From the NCBI GenBank assembly GCA_948579355.1, contig CAPAOV010000002.1:111728-175727 (forward strand): a stretch of DNA of 64,000 nt, given 5' to 3'. This document shows positions 34,823 through 42,757 of this stretch, one piece after another. Under the pieces are notes generated by a model. That model did not search any database. It saw only the letters and a program-made list of their open reading frames with translations, and was not told the DNA's origin. The stretch is from an uncultured Eubacterium sp. Lineage in GTDB: Bacteria; Bacillota; Clostridia; Lachnospirales; Lachnospiraceae. Position numbers and translations under genes: made by a program. Every line of letters starts with the position of its first letter. The stretch's first letter is position 1.

Positions 34823-35593
34823 TTAATTGTTGCCGGAATTTGCATCGGCCGTCGGTTCCTGCGTCGGCTCTTTTGTCGGCTCTTTTGTCGGTTCCTGCGT
34901 TGGCTCCTTTGTCGGTGCTTCCGTCGGCACTTCTGTCGGCGCTTCTGTCGGTTGCGGCGTTTCCGGTCTCGGTGTCTTTGTCGGCTTTGGCGTCTTTGTC
35001 GGTTTCGGCTTTTTCGTCGGCTTTGGTGTCTTTGTCGGAACAGGCGTCTTCGTGTGCGTCGCTTCTGTTGGACGCGGCGTAACGGTCTCAATCGGCCTTG
35101 GTTTTTCTGTCGACAGATACATTGCATTGATATATCCTGTCGTACCGTTATACTCTACTTCCATCCATTCCTTTTTGTATAATTTATTAAACTTTAACTT
35201 CATCCCTAATGGAACTTTGGCAACGACCGCCGCTGTCAGCGAAGGTTCTGCGCGCATATTTACCGTCGCAGTCGTATATCCCTCTGTTGCCGTGGCGAGG
35301 TCATCATCAATATCCTGACCCCAATCCTCTTCGTTTTCAACCATGTTACCATCCGGCGTAGACGTCGGCTCCGGAGACTCCCTCACTGTCAGGGCGCCGT
35401 CGGTAACGGAGGAAGCATTTGCCTCCTCGTCGGTAATGACGTCGTTGTCAAGATAAGTAAATGATACATAATATCCAATCCCAATTACTAATGCCAAGGA
35501 AAGTATTACGCTGATTCCAAACATTGTTGTCTCAAATACCCGATGTTCAGAACTTAACATTTTGGCAAAAAACCCTTTTTTTTCTTTCTTCAT
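34823..35593 (-). CDS. Membrane-anchored SH3-domain protein with Thr-Pro-Lys/Glu repeat tail
   Basis: A 256 aa protein. One membrane segment lies near 25-47 (VILSLALVIGIGYYVSFTYL). An acidic linker with PTSTP leads to a bacterial SH3 domain (about 108-162: TATVNMRAEPSLTAAVVAKVPLGMKL ... GTTGYINAMYL). The rest is a low-complexity tail of KPTKTP and EPTK/EPTQ repeats. SH3 domains of this type usually bind peptidoglycan. It lies 55 bases upstream of mutS on the same strand behind its own promoter, so it may share mutS transcripts, but its function looks unrelated to repair. Confidence 0.85.
   Translation of the reverse strand: MKKEKKGFFAKMLSSEHRVFETTMFGISVILSLALVIGIGYYVSFTYLDNDVITDEEANASSVTDGALTVRESPEPTSTPDGNMVENEEDWGQDIDDDLATATEGYTTATVNMRAEPSLTAAVVAKVPLGMKLKFNKLYKKEWMEVEYNGTTGYINAMYLSTEKPRPIETVTPRPTEATHTKTPVPTKTPKPTKKPKPTKTPKPTKTPRPETPQPTEAPTEVPTEAPTKEPTQEPTKEPTKEPTQEPTADANSGNN
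34856..35090 (-). repeat. Tandem coding repeats of the SH3 protein tail
   Basis: The 3' part of the SH3 gene consists of imperfect 12-base units (encoding E/A-P-T-K/E/Q) followed upstream by 18-base units (encoding K-P-T-K-T-P). The units drift by single substitutions. Because unit lengths are multiples of three and stop codons are absent in other frames, three frames across the zone stay open for over 300 bases. Confidence 0.8.
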
Positions 35594-35631
35594 TCCTATT
35601 TTACACTCCCTTACAGATAATATCTTTGTCT

Positions 35632-35660
35632 ATTATAACCATTTTGTCAAGATTTGTCTA
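35632..35660 (-). promoter_or_regulatory. Promoter of the SH3 protein gene (possibly also serving mutSL)
   Basis: On the minus strand TAGACA (35655-35660), a 17-base spacer and a perfect TATAAT (35632-35637). A TTGACA inside the spacer does not pair with a -10 at a usable distance. It is about 40 bases before the SH3 ATG at 35593. Confidence 0.65.
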
Positions 35661-35718
35661 TTAAAACTATCAAAAATTAGATTTATCTCAATTGCGATAA
35701 ATCATTCCCAAAACCAAG

Positions 35719-35758
35719 CGAACATTTGTTTGACAAACAAACGTGTTTGTGTTACATT
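35719..35758 (+). promoter_or_regulatory. lexA promoter with LexA box
   Basis: TTGACA at 35730-35735, 17-base spacer, TACATT at 35753-35758. A LexA box CGAACATTTGTTTG (35719-35732), one base from the CGAAC-N4-GTTCG consensus, overlaps the -35. Its centre is identical to box 1 of the yneA-like gene. This is the expected autoregulation. Confidence 0.9.
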
Positions 35759-35802
35759 AATAATAGTAGCATAAATACAACAATTTTAGGAGGTTTTCAT
35801 TT

Positions 35803-36417
35803 ATGGGCAGAGATACCATTTCAAAAAAACAAACAGAAATTTTAGAATATATTAAAAATCAAATTTTAGATAAAGGATATCCGCCGGCAGTTCGTGAGAT
35901 ATGCGCTGCCGTTCATCTGAAGTCGACATCTTCCGTCCATTCTCACTTGGAAACATTAGAAAAATTAGGATATATTCGGCGCGACCCGACGAAGCCGCGC
36001 GCTATTGAAATTGTGGACGACGAGTTCAATTTATCACGCCGTGAATTGCGCAATATCCCTCTGCTCGGTAATGTGGCAGCAGGACAACCATTGTTTGCTG
36101 AACAAAACATCGAGAGTTATTTCCCTATGTTATCGGACGAACTCCCTGACGGCAACCTGTTTATGCTCAACGTTCGCGGTGAAAGTATGATAAACGCAGG
36201 AATTTTCGATGGAGATAAAATTATCGTTCAACAGACCGAAACAGCAAAAAATGGAGATATCGTAGTAGCTTTAGTAGAAGAAGCCGCCACAGTAAAGACA
36301 TACTACAAAGAAAACGGCCACTTCCGGCTCCAACCGGAAAATGATACGATGGAGCCAATCTATGTAAATGAAGTCATTATACTAGGTAAAGTAGTCGGTT
36401 TATTCCGTTTCTTCTAG
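35803..36417 (+). CDS. lexA: SOS repressor LexA
   Basis: A 204 aa repressor: an N-terminal winged helix (KQTEILEYIKNQILDKGYPPAVREICAAVHLKSTSSVHSHLETLEKLGYIRRD) and a C-terminal S24 self-cleaving domain. The Ala93-Gly94 cleavage site is in VAAGQP, the nucleophile is Ser128 in RGESMINAG, and the base is Lys165 in ATVKTYY. RecA filaments trigger cleavage. Upstream LexA box shows self-repression; a strong AGGAGG site precedes the ATG. It is alone on the plus strand between convergent and divergent neighbours. Confidence 0.97.
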   Translation: MGRDTISKKQTEILEYIKNQILDKGYPPAVREICAAVHLKSTSSVHSHLETLEKLGYIRRDPTKPRAIEIVDDEFNLSRRELRNIPLLGNVAAGQPLFAEQNIESYFPMLSDELPDGNLFMLNVRGESMINAGIFDGDKIIVQQTETAKNGDIVVALVEEAATVKTYYKENGHFRLQPENDTMEPIYVNEVIILGKVVGLFRFF

Positions 36418-36438
36418 GAAATCGTGTAAACGTATAAT

Positions 36439-36480
36439 AAAGACAGAAAGACCGATGATTGAACGGTACTTTCTGTCTTT
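36439..36480. terminator. Bidirectional terminator between lexA and rsfS
   Basis: AAAGACAGAAAG (36439-36450) pairs perfectly with CTTTCTGTCTTT (36469-36480), with an inner ACCG/CGGT pairing. T-rich sequence flanks both outer sides. It ends the lexA and the rplU-rsfS transcripts. Confidence 0.8.
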
Positions 36481-36506
36481 TATATACCTCATATTTAAGT
36501 AAAATC

Positions 36507-36860
36507 TCATAACTCTTCCCGCATAACCGCCTTGCCATCTTTCCAGATTCTTTCCAAATCATAAAACAGACGGTCTTCTTTCGAAAAGACGTGGACAATA
36601 ACGTCGCCGTAGTCCATTAAAACCCACGATGACTTCTTATTCCCCTCAATTCGCTTGCTGTTATACCCCGCCATTGTCAGCTTTTCGTCTACAAAATCAA
36701 TCATGGCGTTGAGTTGGTTTTGATTACGCCCGCTGGCAATAATCAGATAATCGGCAATCACTGAAATTTCATCGATTTTTATTATCTCAATATCTTCACC
36801 CAGTTTTTCTTCCAGCGCATCATAGGCAATCTTTACTATCTCATTGGCGTTTTTTTCCAT
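36507..36860 (-). CDS. rsfS: Ribosomal silencing factor RsfS
   Basis: A 117 aa protein of the RsfS/Iojap family. It binds L14 on the 50S subunit and blocks joining of the 30S during starvation. The core is ADYLIIASGRNQNQLNAMIDFVDEKL ... EGNKKSSWVLMDYGDVIVHVFSKEDRLFYDLERIW. It is the last gene of the ribosome-assembly cluster, about 35 bases after the nadD-yqeK gene. Confidence 0.95.
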   Translation of the reverse strand: MEKNANEIVKIAYDALEEKLGEDIEIIKIDEISVIADYLIIASGRNQNQLNAMIDFVDEKLTMAGYNSKRIEGNKKSSWVLMDYGDVIVHVFSKEDRLFYDLERIWKDGKAVMREEL

Positions 36861-36894
36861 TATCTTCCTCTTTTCTACTCATTAAATGAATCAA

Positions 36895-38109
36895 TTATTT
36901 TTTGTTATTTGTCTTGTCTTTATAATAACTATATGTCTGAAAGGTCAGCTCATCTATCGGTATATTCGTCCTCTGCAAATAGTTCACGGTATTTTCCAAA
37001 GTCATAAACAACCCCCGTTCCAAATCACGGAAAGACTGTTTTCTTACTTCCGGCAGCGTATAGGGCTTACAATCGAGCTTCCTTCCCGGCTCAATATAAT
37101 CCGCCACATAGAGGATTTTTTCCAATGTCGTCATCTTCGGTTTTCCGGTTGTATGACAGGCAATCGCCGAACATATTTCGTCTTTCATACCATATCTCTG
37201 TTTTGCCAGATAAGCTCCCAATTTACCGTGAACCAGCGCCGGATTCTCCCGTTCGCATTGTGTTAAAATAACACCGTATTTATCACAAAGGTTAAGCATC
37301 TCGTTAGCCGTCAGATATTTTGCACAATCATGCAAAAGTCCTGCCTTTCTGGCTTTTTTTACTTCTTCCTCCCCCTCCATAAAGCAGGCGGCAAGATTAG
37401 CAGCCGTATATGCAACTCCTAACGTATGCAGATACCGCTCCGGACGAAGCGTCGCCGCCAAATCGGCAAGCAGTTCTTTTTCTTTCTTGGAAAAAGAATG
37501 AAAATCCGCTCCATATAACCTATGAATCCCAATATAGCGGAGTACTTTTTCCGGCACATATCCCGCCACCGATTCATGCCGCAGCAGTCTCCCGCGAATT
37601 TCTGCAGAAGAAATCGAGACCGTTGGCATACACACCGGCAAAAAATCACCATGAAACTGCTCTGACAATTCCTGACAGCGATGCACCAGCTCCTCCTCCG
37701 ACATCGTTCCGCGCGAAACGGCTAACACGGTACAAAGACGGACAATTTCCTGCGGGCAGAACCACTTATCAAAATCTTTCAGCGAGTCACCTCCGAGAAT
37801 GAAATAAAACTTTGTCTGAGGATATTCCTCTACACATTGCGCCAATGTCTCGCACGTATACGTTGTTCCCTTGCGCTTCAGCTCCATATCAGATAGAGAA
37901 AACGGCCCGATATCATCTATCGCAAACTGTACCATGCGACAGCGGTGTTCTTCTGAAACAATCTCGTCCTCACTCTTATGCGGCGGTTTCTTCAACGGCA
38001 TAAACCAGACTTCATCTAGTTGAAACTGTTCGCAGGCAGCCTGTGCCATCATCAGATGGGCATTGTGAATCGGATTAAAAGTACCTCCCATAATACCAAT
38101 CTTTTTCAT
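36895..38109 (-). CDS. Fusion of nicotinate-nucleotide adenylyltransferase (NadD) and YqeK HD phosphohydrolase
   Basis: About 404 aa with two enzymes in one chain. Residues about 1-205 are NadD, with GIMGGTFNPIHNAHL, FMPLKKPPHK, FILGGDSLKDFDKW and the ISSAEIR motif. Residues about 215-400 are an HD-domain protein of the YqeK family, with the leading H in RYLHTLGVAYTAANLA, GLLHDCAKY (HD pair), and HGKLGAYLA, ACHTTGKP. NadD makes deamido-NAD; YqeK hydrolyses Ap4A symmetrically. These are adjacent separate genes in B. subtilis. ATG at 38109 follows a GAAGGAG site; no frameshift is needed to join them. Confidence 0.93.
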   Translation of the reverse strand: MKKIGIMGGTFNPIHNAHLMMAQAACEQFQLDEVWFMPLKKPPHKSEDEIVSEEHRCRMVQFAIDDIGPFSLSDMELKRKGTTYTCETLAQCVEEYPQTKFYFILGGDSLKDFDKWFCPQEIVRLCTVLAVSRGTMSEEELVHRCQELSEQFHGDFLPVCMPTVSISSAEIRGRLLRHESVAGYVPEKVLRYIGIHRLYGADFHSFSKKEKELLADLAATLRPERYLHTLGVAYTAANLAACFMEGEEEVKKARKAGLLHDCAKYLTANEMLNLCDKYGVILTQCERENPALVHGKLGAYLAKQRYGMKDEICSAIACHTTGKPKMTTLEKILYVADYIEPGRKLDCKPYTLPEVRKQSFRDLERGLFMTLENTVNYLQRTNIPIDELTFQTYSYYKDKTNNKK

Positions 38110-38114
38110 AACCA

Positions 38115-38426
38115 TCACTCCTTCGCCTGTTTTGCCTTTGGCAGCTCAATGCCATCTTTTTTCTTACTGTTGTGACGATACAGAACGATTTTCCGTCCAA
38201 TCACCTGCACTACCTCGGCATGCGTACGCTCTGCCAGAAGAATGGCGATTTCTTTTGGATTTGCGACACAATTTTTCAACACATGAATCTTAATTAACTC
38301 TCTTGCTTCCAATGCTTCGTCTACAGACTTCGTAAGTTCAGGAGTTACTACTGATTTCCCAATCTGTAATATCGAGTCCATAGTCATTGCCAAGCTTTTC
38401 AAATAGGCTCGTTGTTTACTTGTCAT
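38115..38426 (-). CDS. yhbY: YhbY/CRM-domain RNA-binding protein
   Basis: A 103 aa protein made of one CRM domain: SKQRAYLKSLAMTMDSILQIGKSVVTPELTKSVDEALEARELIKIHVLKNC and VVQVIGRKIVLYRHN. Its E. coli homologue associates with 50S precursors. It lies between obgE and nadD, where Firmicutes usually keep it; the C-terminus is Lys-rich. Confidence 0.93.
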   Translation of the reverse strand: MTSKQRAYLKSLAMTMDSILQIGKSVVTPELTKSVDEALEARELIKIHVLKNCVANPKEIAILLAERTHAEVVQVIGRKIVLYRHNSKKKDGIELPKAKQAKE

Positions 38427-38473
38427 AATAATTCCTCATTTCTGAGCGATTTTTCACGCTAGTTCCTCTCGCT

Positions 38474-39787
38474 TTATTTGTAATAATCAAATTGCCAGCC
38501 ATACATCTTCACGGTATCGCCCTCTTCGATGCCAAGTTCCTCTAACTGCTCTAAAATTCCATTAGTCTTTAAGAATTTCTGGAAGAACTCAAATCCTTTC
38601 TCCGAATCCAAATTCGTATACCCAAGCATTCTCTCAATACGGGGCCCCTCTACAATATAAAGCCCGTCCTCCTCGTCGCTTTTTGTTACCGTGAACGGTT
38701 CATTGGAGAAATCCGGCATTTGCACCATATATTCTTTTTCGAATATAATTTTATCTTCTTCTGCCTCCGCTAAAAGCTGTTTTGTATAGTAGAGAAGTTC
38801 CTTTACTCCCTGTCCACTGACGGCAGAAATAGGGAAAACCCGCATTCCTTTCGGCTCAAATTCCTCTTTTATGGCTGCCAGTACCGTCTCCCCCTGTTCC
38901 GTATAAGGCGATTGACCCCCTCCGGAAAAGCAGTCAATCTTATTGGCGGCAATTACCTGTGGGCGGGCAGCTATTTGTGGGTTATAGGCTTCCAGTTCCT
39001 TTTGTATTGTTTTTATATCCTCCAGTGGGTCACGTCCCTCCGTCGAAGCAGCATCCACCATATGAATCAACACACGGGTTCTCTCAATATGGCGCAAAAA
39101 TTCATGCCCCAGACCGACTCCCTCCGAGGCGCCCTCAATCAAACCGGGAATATCGGCAATGACAAATCCATCTGCGCCATCCAAATCCACTACGCCCAAA
39201 TTCGGATTCAGCGTTGTAAAAGGATAATTTGCAATCTTGGGCTGTGCATTGGTTACGCGGGAAAGAAAAGTAGATTTCCCTGCATTAGGAAAGCCGACTA
39301 AACCGACATCAGCTATCACTTTCAATTCTAACTGCACTTCAAGCTCAATTCCCGGTTTGCCCGGCTGCGCATATTTAGGAACCTGCATTGTCGGAGTCGC
39401 ATAGTGTTGATTCCCTTTGCCTCCCCGACCGCCTTGCAAGACAACTTCCCTCTTATTATCATAAGACATATCGGTAATAATCTGTCCCGTCTCTGCCTCA
39501 CGGATAATTGTTCCTGCCGGAACTTTGACAATCTTATCTTCGCCGTCTGCGCCGTGACAGCGTTTCTTTCCGCCCGGTTGACCGTCTCCGGCAAAATAAT
39601 TGCGAATATGGCGAAATTCATTCAACGTATTGAGTCCCGAATCCACTTCAAAAATGAGGTCGCCGCCGCGACCGCCATCTCCGCCGTCCGGCCCGCCGTT
39701 CGCCACATATTTTTCCCGACGAAAGCTGACGTGACCGTCGCCTCCCTTACCGGAGCGTATTTTTATTTTCGCTCTATCTGCAAACAT
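38474..39787 (-). CDS. obgE: Ribosome-assembly GTPase ObgE
   Basis: At 437 aa it has three domains: the glycine-rich Obg fold (FADRAKIKIRSGKGGDGHVSFRREKYVANGGPDGGDGGRGG) to about 158, the GTPase with GFPNAGKSTFLSRV, DIPGLIEGASEGVGLG and NKID about 160-335, and a C-terminal OCT domain (about 355-430). It acts in late 50S assembly. It is downstream of rpmA beyond a pair of hairpins. Confidence 0.97.
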   Translation of the reverse strand: MFADRAKIKIRSGKGGDGHVSFRREKYVANGGPDGGDGGRGGDLIFEVDSGLNTLNEFRHIRNYFAGDGQPGGKKRCHGADGEDKIVKVPAGTIIREAETGQIITDMSYDNKREVVLQGGRGGKGNQHYATPTMQVPKYAQPGKPGIELEVQLELKVIADVGLVGFPNAGKSTFLSRVTNAQPKIANYPFTTLNPNLGVVDLDGADGFVIADIPGLIEGASEGVGLGHEFLRHIERTRVLIHMVDAASTEGRDPLEDIKTIQKELEAYNPQIAARPQVIAANKIDCFSGGGQSPYTEQGETVLAAIKEEFEPKGMRVFPISAVSGQGVKELLYYTKQLLAEAEEDKIIFEKEYMVQMPDFSNEPFTVTKSDEEDGLYIVEGPRIERMLGYTNLDSEKGFEFFQKFLKTNGILEQLEELGIEEGDTVKMYGWQFDYYK

Positions 39788-39809
39788 ACCCTGTCCTTTC
39801 TAAAATATA

Positions 39810-39874
39810 AGGGCTGCACAAGGCAGCCCTGACTTATCTCTTTGATTTAGCAGGGGGCAGAAAACTTCTCCCCC
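39810..39874 (-). promoter_or_regulatory. Two hairpins between rpmA and obgE
   Basis: AGGGCTGC (39810-39817) pairs with GCAGCCCT (39823-39830); on the minus strand it is followed by TTATATTTT, resembling a weak terminator. A second hairpin, GGGGG (39853-39857) with CCCCC (39870-39874) and inner AGAA/TTCT, lies nearer to rpmA. Together they could attenuate transcription into obgE or protect the rpmA mRNA end. Confidence 0.55.
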
Positions 39875-39894
39875 AACATAAGAATATCCAAAGA

Positions 39895-40182
39895 TTATTT
39901 GCTCTCTACCGGATATACGGAAGCCTGTTTCTTATCTCTTCCTTTTCTCTCGAAACGAAGAACACCGTCTACCAAAGCATACAGTGTATCGTCTCCGCCT
40001 TTACCAACGTTTACACCCGGATGAATCTTAGTTCCACGCTGTCTGTAAAGAATATTTCCGGCCAAAACAAACTGTCCGTCTGCTCTCTTCGCTCCCAGTC
40101 TCTTCGACTCGGAATCTCTGCCGTTCTTAGTTGAACCCATTCCCTTTTTATGAGCAAACATTTGAAGGTTCATTTGAATCAT
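39895..40182 (-). CDS. rpmA: 50S ribosomal protein L27 with cleavable N-terminal extension
   Basis: A 95 aa protein. The mature L27 begins AHKKGMGSTKNGRDSESKRLGAKRADGQ. In front is the extension MIQMNLQMF, which fits the Firmicutes pre-L27 pattern (NLQxF-A) cut by Prp so that the mature N-terminus can reach the peptidyl transferase centre. ATG at 40182 has a GGAGG site 8 bases upstream, and its first bases overlap the prp stop. Confidence 0.96.
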   Translation of the reverse strand: MIQMNLQMFAHKKGMGSTKNGRDSESKRLGAKRADGQFVLAGNILYRQRGTKIHPGVNVGKGGDDTLYALVDGVLRFERKGRDKKQASVYPVESK

Positions 40183-40514
40183 GGTTTTTTCCTCCTAACG
40201 ATTTCTACTGTCACATACTGCTTCCCATACGATTCTGAAATGCCATTTAAACCAATTACCATTGACTGCAACAGTAATTGAGCCTCTTCCGATGATTTCC
40301 CTTTAACACAAAAATCCAACATTCCGCGTTCCTCTTCGCATTCCAGAGAATATACATCATCTGTCAGTTCTTCAATTGAATTGACACAATTAATGGCTAA
40401 TGCAGAAACAGCAGAACAAATAATATCTAATCCATATTGCGAATATTCTGCATGTCCCTCAATATGAAAAGCGGTTATGTTCTCTTCCTGCTTTTCTACC
40501 CTGACCTGTATCAT
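40179..40514 (-). CDS. prp: Ribosomal-processing cysteine protease Prp
   Basis: About 111 aa. The catalytic His and Cys are in IEGHAEYSQYGLDIICSAVSAL, the family signature. It cleaves the N-terminal extension of pre-L27, whose gene overlaps its stop by 4 bases, and it lies between rplU and rpmA as in other Firmicutes. ATG at 40514 is preferred over an upstream TTG at 40520; the ribosome binding site is weak, suggesting coupling to rplU. Confidence 0.94.
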   Translation of the reverse strand: MIQVRVEKQEENITAFHIEGHAEYSQYGLDIICSAVSALAINCVNSIEELTDDVYSLECEEERGMLDFCVKGKSSEEAQLLLQSMVIGLNGISESYGKQYVTVEIVRRKKP

Positions 40515-40533
40515 AAACAATCACTTCATACTA

Positions 40534-40842
40534 TTATGCATTGATTTTATCAATCTTTACCTGCGTGTACGGCTGTCTATGACCATTCTTTTTATGGTAT
40601 CCGGTCTTTCTCTTGTATCGGTAAACAATCACTTTCTTCTCTTTTCCCTCAGCTACTACCGTTGCTTTTACGGAAGCTCCTTCTACCGTCGGCGTACCAA
40701 CTTTCACTTCCTTATCACCAACTAAAAGTACCTGTTCAAACGTCACCTCAGAGCCGGCCTCGGCGCCAAGTTTCTCAACTTTAATGACGTCGCCCTCCTG
40801 AACTTTATACTGTTTACCACCGGTTGCTATAATTGCGTACAT
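40534..40842 (-). CDS. rplU: 50S ribosomal protein L21
   Basis: A 102 aa protein starting MYAIIATGGKQYKVQEGDVIKVEKL and ending in the basic KRKTGYHKKNGHRQPYTQVKIDKI block. The ribosome binding site TAGGAGG is well placed for ATG at 40842; the 10 residues ahead in frame are not L21. It heads the prp-rpmA-obgE-yhbY-nadD/yqeK-rsfS operon. Confidence 0.97.
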   Translation of the reverse strand: MYAIIATGGKQYKVQEGDVIKVEKLGAEAGSEVTFEQVLLVGDKEVKVGTPTVEGASVKATVVAEGKEKKVIVYRYKRKTGYHKKNGHRQPYTQVKIDKINA

Positions 40843-40926
40843 ATAGCACCTCCTAATAAATTTACTCGCCAACTACGGCGTCCGCCCCGCATAAAGGCAG
40901 AACTATAACCTCGTTGTGCGGCATAC
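40843..40926 (-). ncRNA. Probable L21 leader RNA (5' UTR of rplU)
   Basis: The 5' UTR is about 85 bases and can fold. CCGCA near its start pairs with TGCGG further on, and CGCC-GTAGTT-GGCG forms a hairpin shortly before the ribosome binding site. Position and structure fit the L21 leader family of Firmicutes, thought to mediate autoregulation by L21. A covariance-model match was not run. Confidence 0.6.
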
Positions 40927-40932
40927 TGGAAT

Positions 40933-40962
40933 AGTATAGCATTGCTACTTCCCAAATGTCAA
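40933..40962 (-). promoter_or_regulatory. Promoter of the rplU operon
   Basis: On the minus strand TTGACA (40957-40962), 18-base spacer, TATACT (40933-40938). Transcription would start near 40926. Confidence 0.85.
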
Positions 40963-40985
40963 GCAATTTATGGAATTAAATCCTT

Positions 40986-42704
40986 TTATAACTGGAAGAA
41001 GTTCATATCCTTTTCCAAATCAGTCGCCATTGCTTTCAACGTATCTGCCTTATCTGCCAATACTCCCATTGCTCCATTCAGCTCGGTCATAGCAGCCATT
41101 GTTTCCTCCGTAGCCGCCACATTTTGTTCGGATACCGCTGACAAATTCTGAATTACATCCGTCACTTTCTCGCGCGCCAAATCACAATTATCCGTGTCCT
41201 TCTGAATCACGCAAATTTCGTCTCTGGAAGTTTGAATACCTTTGCTAACGCCATTAAACTTCTCTTTTGTATCCTGCAGTCTTTCCTGTTGTTCAGAAAT
41301 GATTTCCTGCATCTGATTCATAGCGTCGACGGTATTTTGCGACTCTCTGGCAAGATTTTGAATGACCTGTTCAATCGATGCTGCGGAACTGTTCGATTCT
41401 TCTGCCAGCTTTTGTATCTCCGAAGCCACTACGGCAAATCCTTTTCCACTCTCTCCTGCTCGTGCGGCCTCGATGCTGGCGTTCAGGGAAAGCAGGTTCG
41501 TTTCTTCCGCAATCGAAGAAATCATAATAATGGCTTCCTGTATTTTTGTCACAGATTCGTCCGTCAGTTTTACCTGTCTTTCGATTCGTTTTACCGCCTC
41601 GTATGTACGGTCGCTGGATTCACTCAACTCCGTAATAATCAAATCGGCTTCCGTCTTTGCCTGTTCCATCTTTTCCGATGTATCATTTAATGTATCTACT
41701 TTATTAACAATCTGTGAAATGGAATTTCCCATCTCACTCACATTCATTGTTGCATTTTCAATATCCTCGGCCTGAGACACGGCGCCTTGTGAAATATCAT
41801 CCATCGCATGGCTGATTTCATCAACCGTTGAATTTGTCTGCCTTGCCAAATCATTCATTTCCTGTCCGGAGGAAGAAAGCATATCCGAAGACTGTTTCAA
41901 ATTCCCGATAATCATACGCAGCTCTTCCATCAAAGACTGAAGCGCATTTCCCATGACTCCGAGTTCGTCCTTTCGTTTTATAATTTTCTCGTCTACCTGT
42001 ACTCGAAGGTCTCCGTGGGATAACGAGTCAAGCATGATGCCTGTCTTTTGTACTGCTTTCCCTATTTTGTTGGCGATAAACAAAACGACAACGGCGGCAA
42101 TCAAAAATAAAAAGAGAGCAATTCCGCATACTCCAATGACTTTATAGCGAATGGTAGAATCCACTTTCGCCGTCGGCTTTCCAGCAAATATCATCCCAAC
42201 AACAGAGCCGTCGCCATTTTTTATCGGAATGTAATAGGCATAATATTTACTATCGTTAATTGTCAGATTAGTAGCAGAATACTCTCTTCCGTTTTGAATA
42301 ACCTCTGTCGTCACTTCTTCCGACGCTTTTGTACCTAAAATCCGTTTTCCCGTTTCGGCGTCAAACAGCGAAGTGGCTCTTCTTGTATCACCGAAAAACA
42401 GCGTAATCTCCACATCAGAATATTTAGCAAAACTATCGATAAGTTTTTCATCCTCTGTCGCATTAAAGGAACCTTTCATCAACATATCGCCATTCAGCGA
42501 ATAATCGCCGTCATCCAATGCATCATAGGCAGCGCTCACACTGTAGCAGACATCTTTTAAGCCCGCCAAAGATTCTTCCTCAAGACCGGAACTCATCGAA
42601 TTAATCGCATAAATTGTAATAATCCCGGTCAAAATAAGCATAGAAACAAGCGTCAACGCTAAAATCTGTAACCGAATTGTTAATCTTATCTTCTTTTTAT
42701 TCAT
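40986..42704 (-). CDS. Methyl-accepting chemotaxis protein
   Basis: About 572 aa. TM1 about 12-35, an extracellular sensor of the single-Cache type about 40-185 (FNATEDEKLIDSFAKYSDVEITLFFGDTRRATSLF, GKRILGTKASEEVTTEV, YYAYYIPIKNGDGSVVGMIFAGKP), TM2 about 190-212, HAMP, then the signalling domain with hairpin tip IAEETNLLSLNASIEAARAGESGKGFAVVASEI. ATG at 42704 is chosen because the GGAGGAG site lies within the longer frame. No other chemotaxis genes are adjacent. It sits between rng and rplU with its own promoter. Confidence 0.94.
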   Translation of the reverse strand: MNKKKIRLTIRLQILALTLVSMLILTGIITIYAINSMSSGLEEESLAGLKDVCYSVSAAYDALDDGDYSLNGDMLMKGSFNATEDEKLIDSFAKYSDVEITLFFGDTRRATSLFDAETGKRILGTKASEEVTTEVIQNGREYSATNLTINDSKYYAYYIPIKNGDGSVVGMIFAGKPTAKVDSTIRYKVIGVCGIALFLFLIAAVVVLFIANKIGKAVQKTGIMLDSLSHGDLRVQVDEKIIKRKDELGVMGNALQSLMEELRMIIGNLKQSSDMLSSSGQEMNDLARQTNSTVDEISHAMDDISQGAVSQAEDIENATMNVSEMGNSISQIVNKVDTLNDTSEKMEQAKTEADLIITELSESSDRTYEAVKRIERQVKLTDESVTKIQEAIIMISSIAEETNLLSLNASIEAARAGESGKGFAVVASEIQKLAEESNSSAASIEQVIQNLARESQNTVDAMNQMQEIISEQQERLQDTKEKFNGVSKGIQTSRDEICVIQKDTDNCDLAREKVTDVIQNLSAVSEQNVAATEETMAAMTELNGAMGVLADKADTLKAMATDLEKDMNFFQL

Positions 42705-42757
42705 ATTCTCCTCCATTCTGAAACATCTTATTCCTTTTTCCTTTGGATATACAATAT

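Noticed and set aside
34850..35090. Possible CRISPR-like or satellite array
   Set aside because: The units are 12 and 18 bases without spacers and encode a clean protein repeat.
34768..35127. A 120-residue Arg-rich N-terminal extension of MutS
   Set aside because: It overlaps the repeat tail of the SH3 gene in another frame; the MutS signature starts at 34767 behind a proper ribosome binding site.
34827..35318. Plus-strand reading frame with VGSFVGS repeats
   Set aside because: It is the reverse complement of the SH3 repeat tail, with no ribosome binding site and low complexity.
35734..35749. Second LexA box near the lexA -10 (CAAAC...GTTTG)
   Set aside because: The half-sites are separated by 2 or 6 bases depending on choice, not 4, so it does not fit the consensus.
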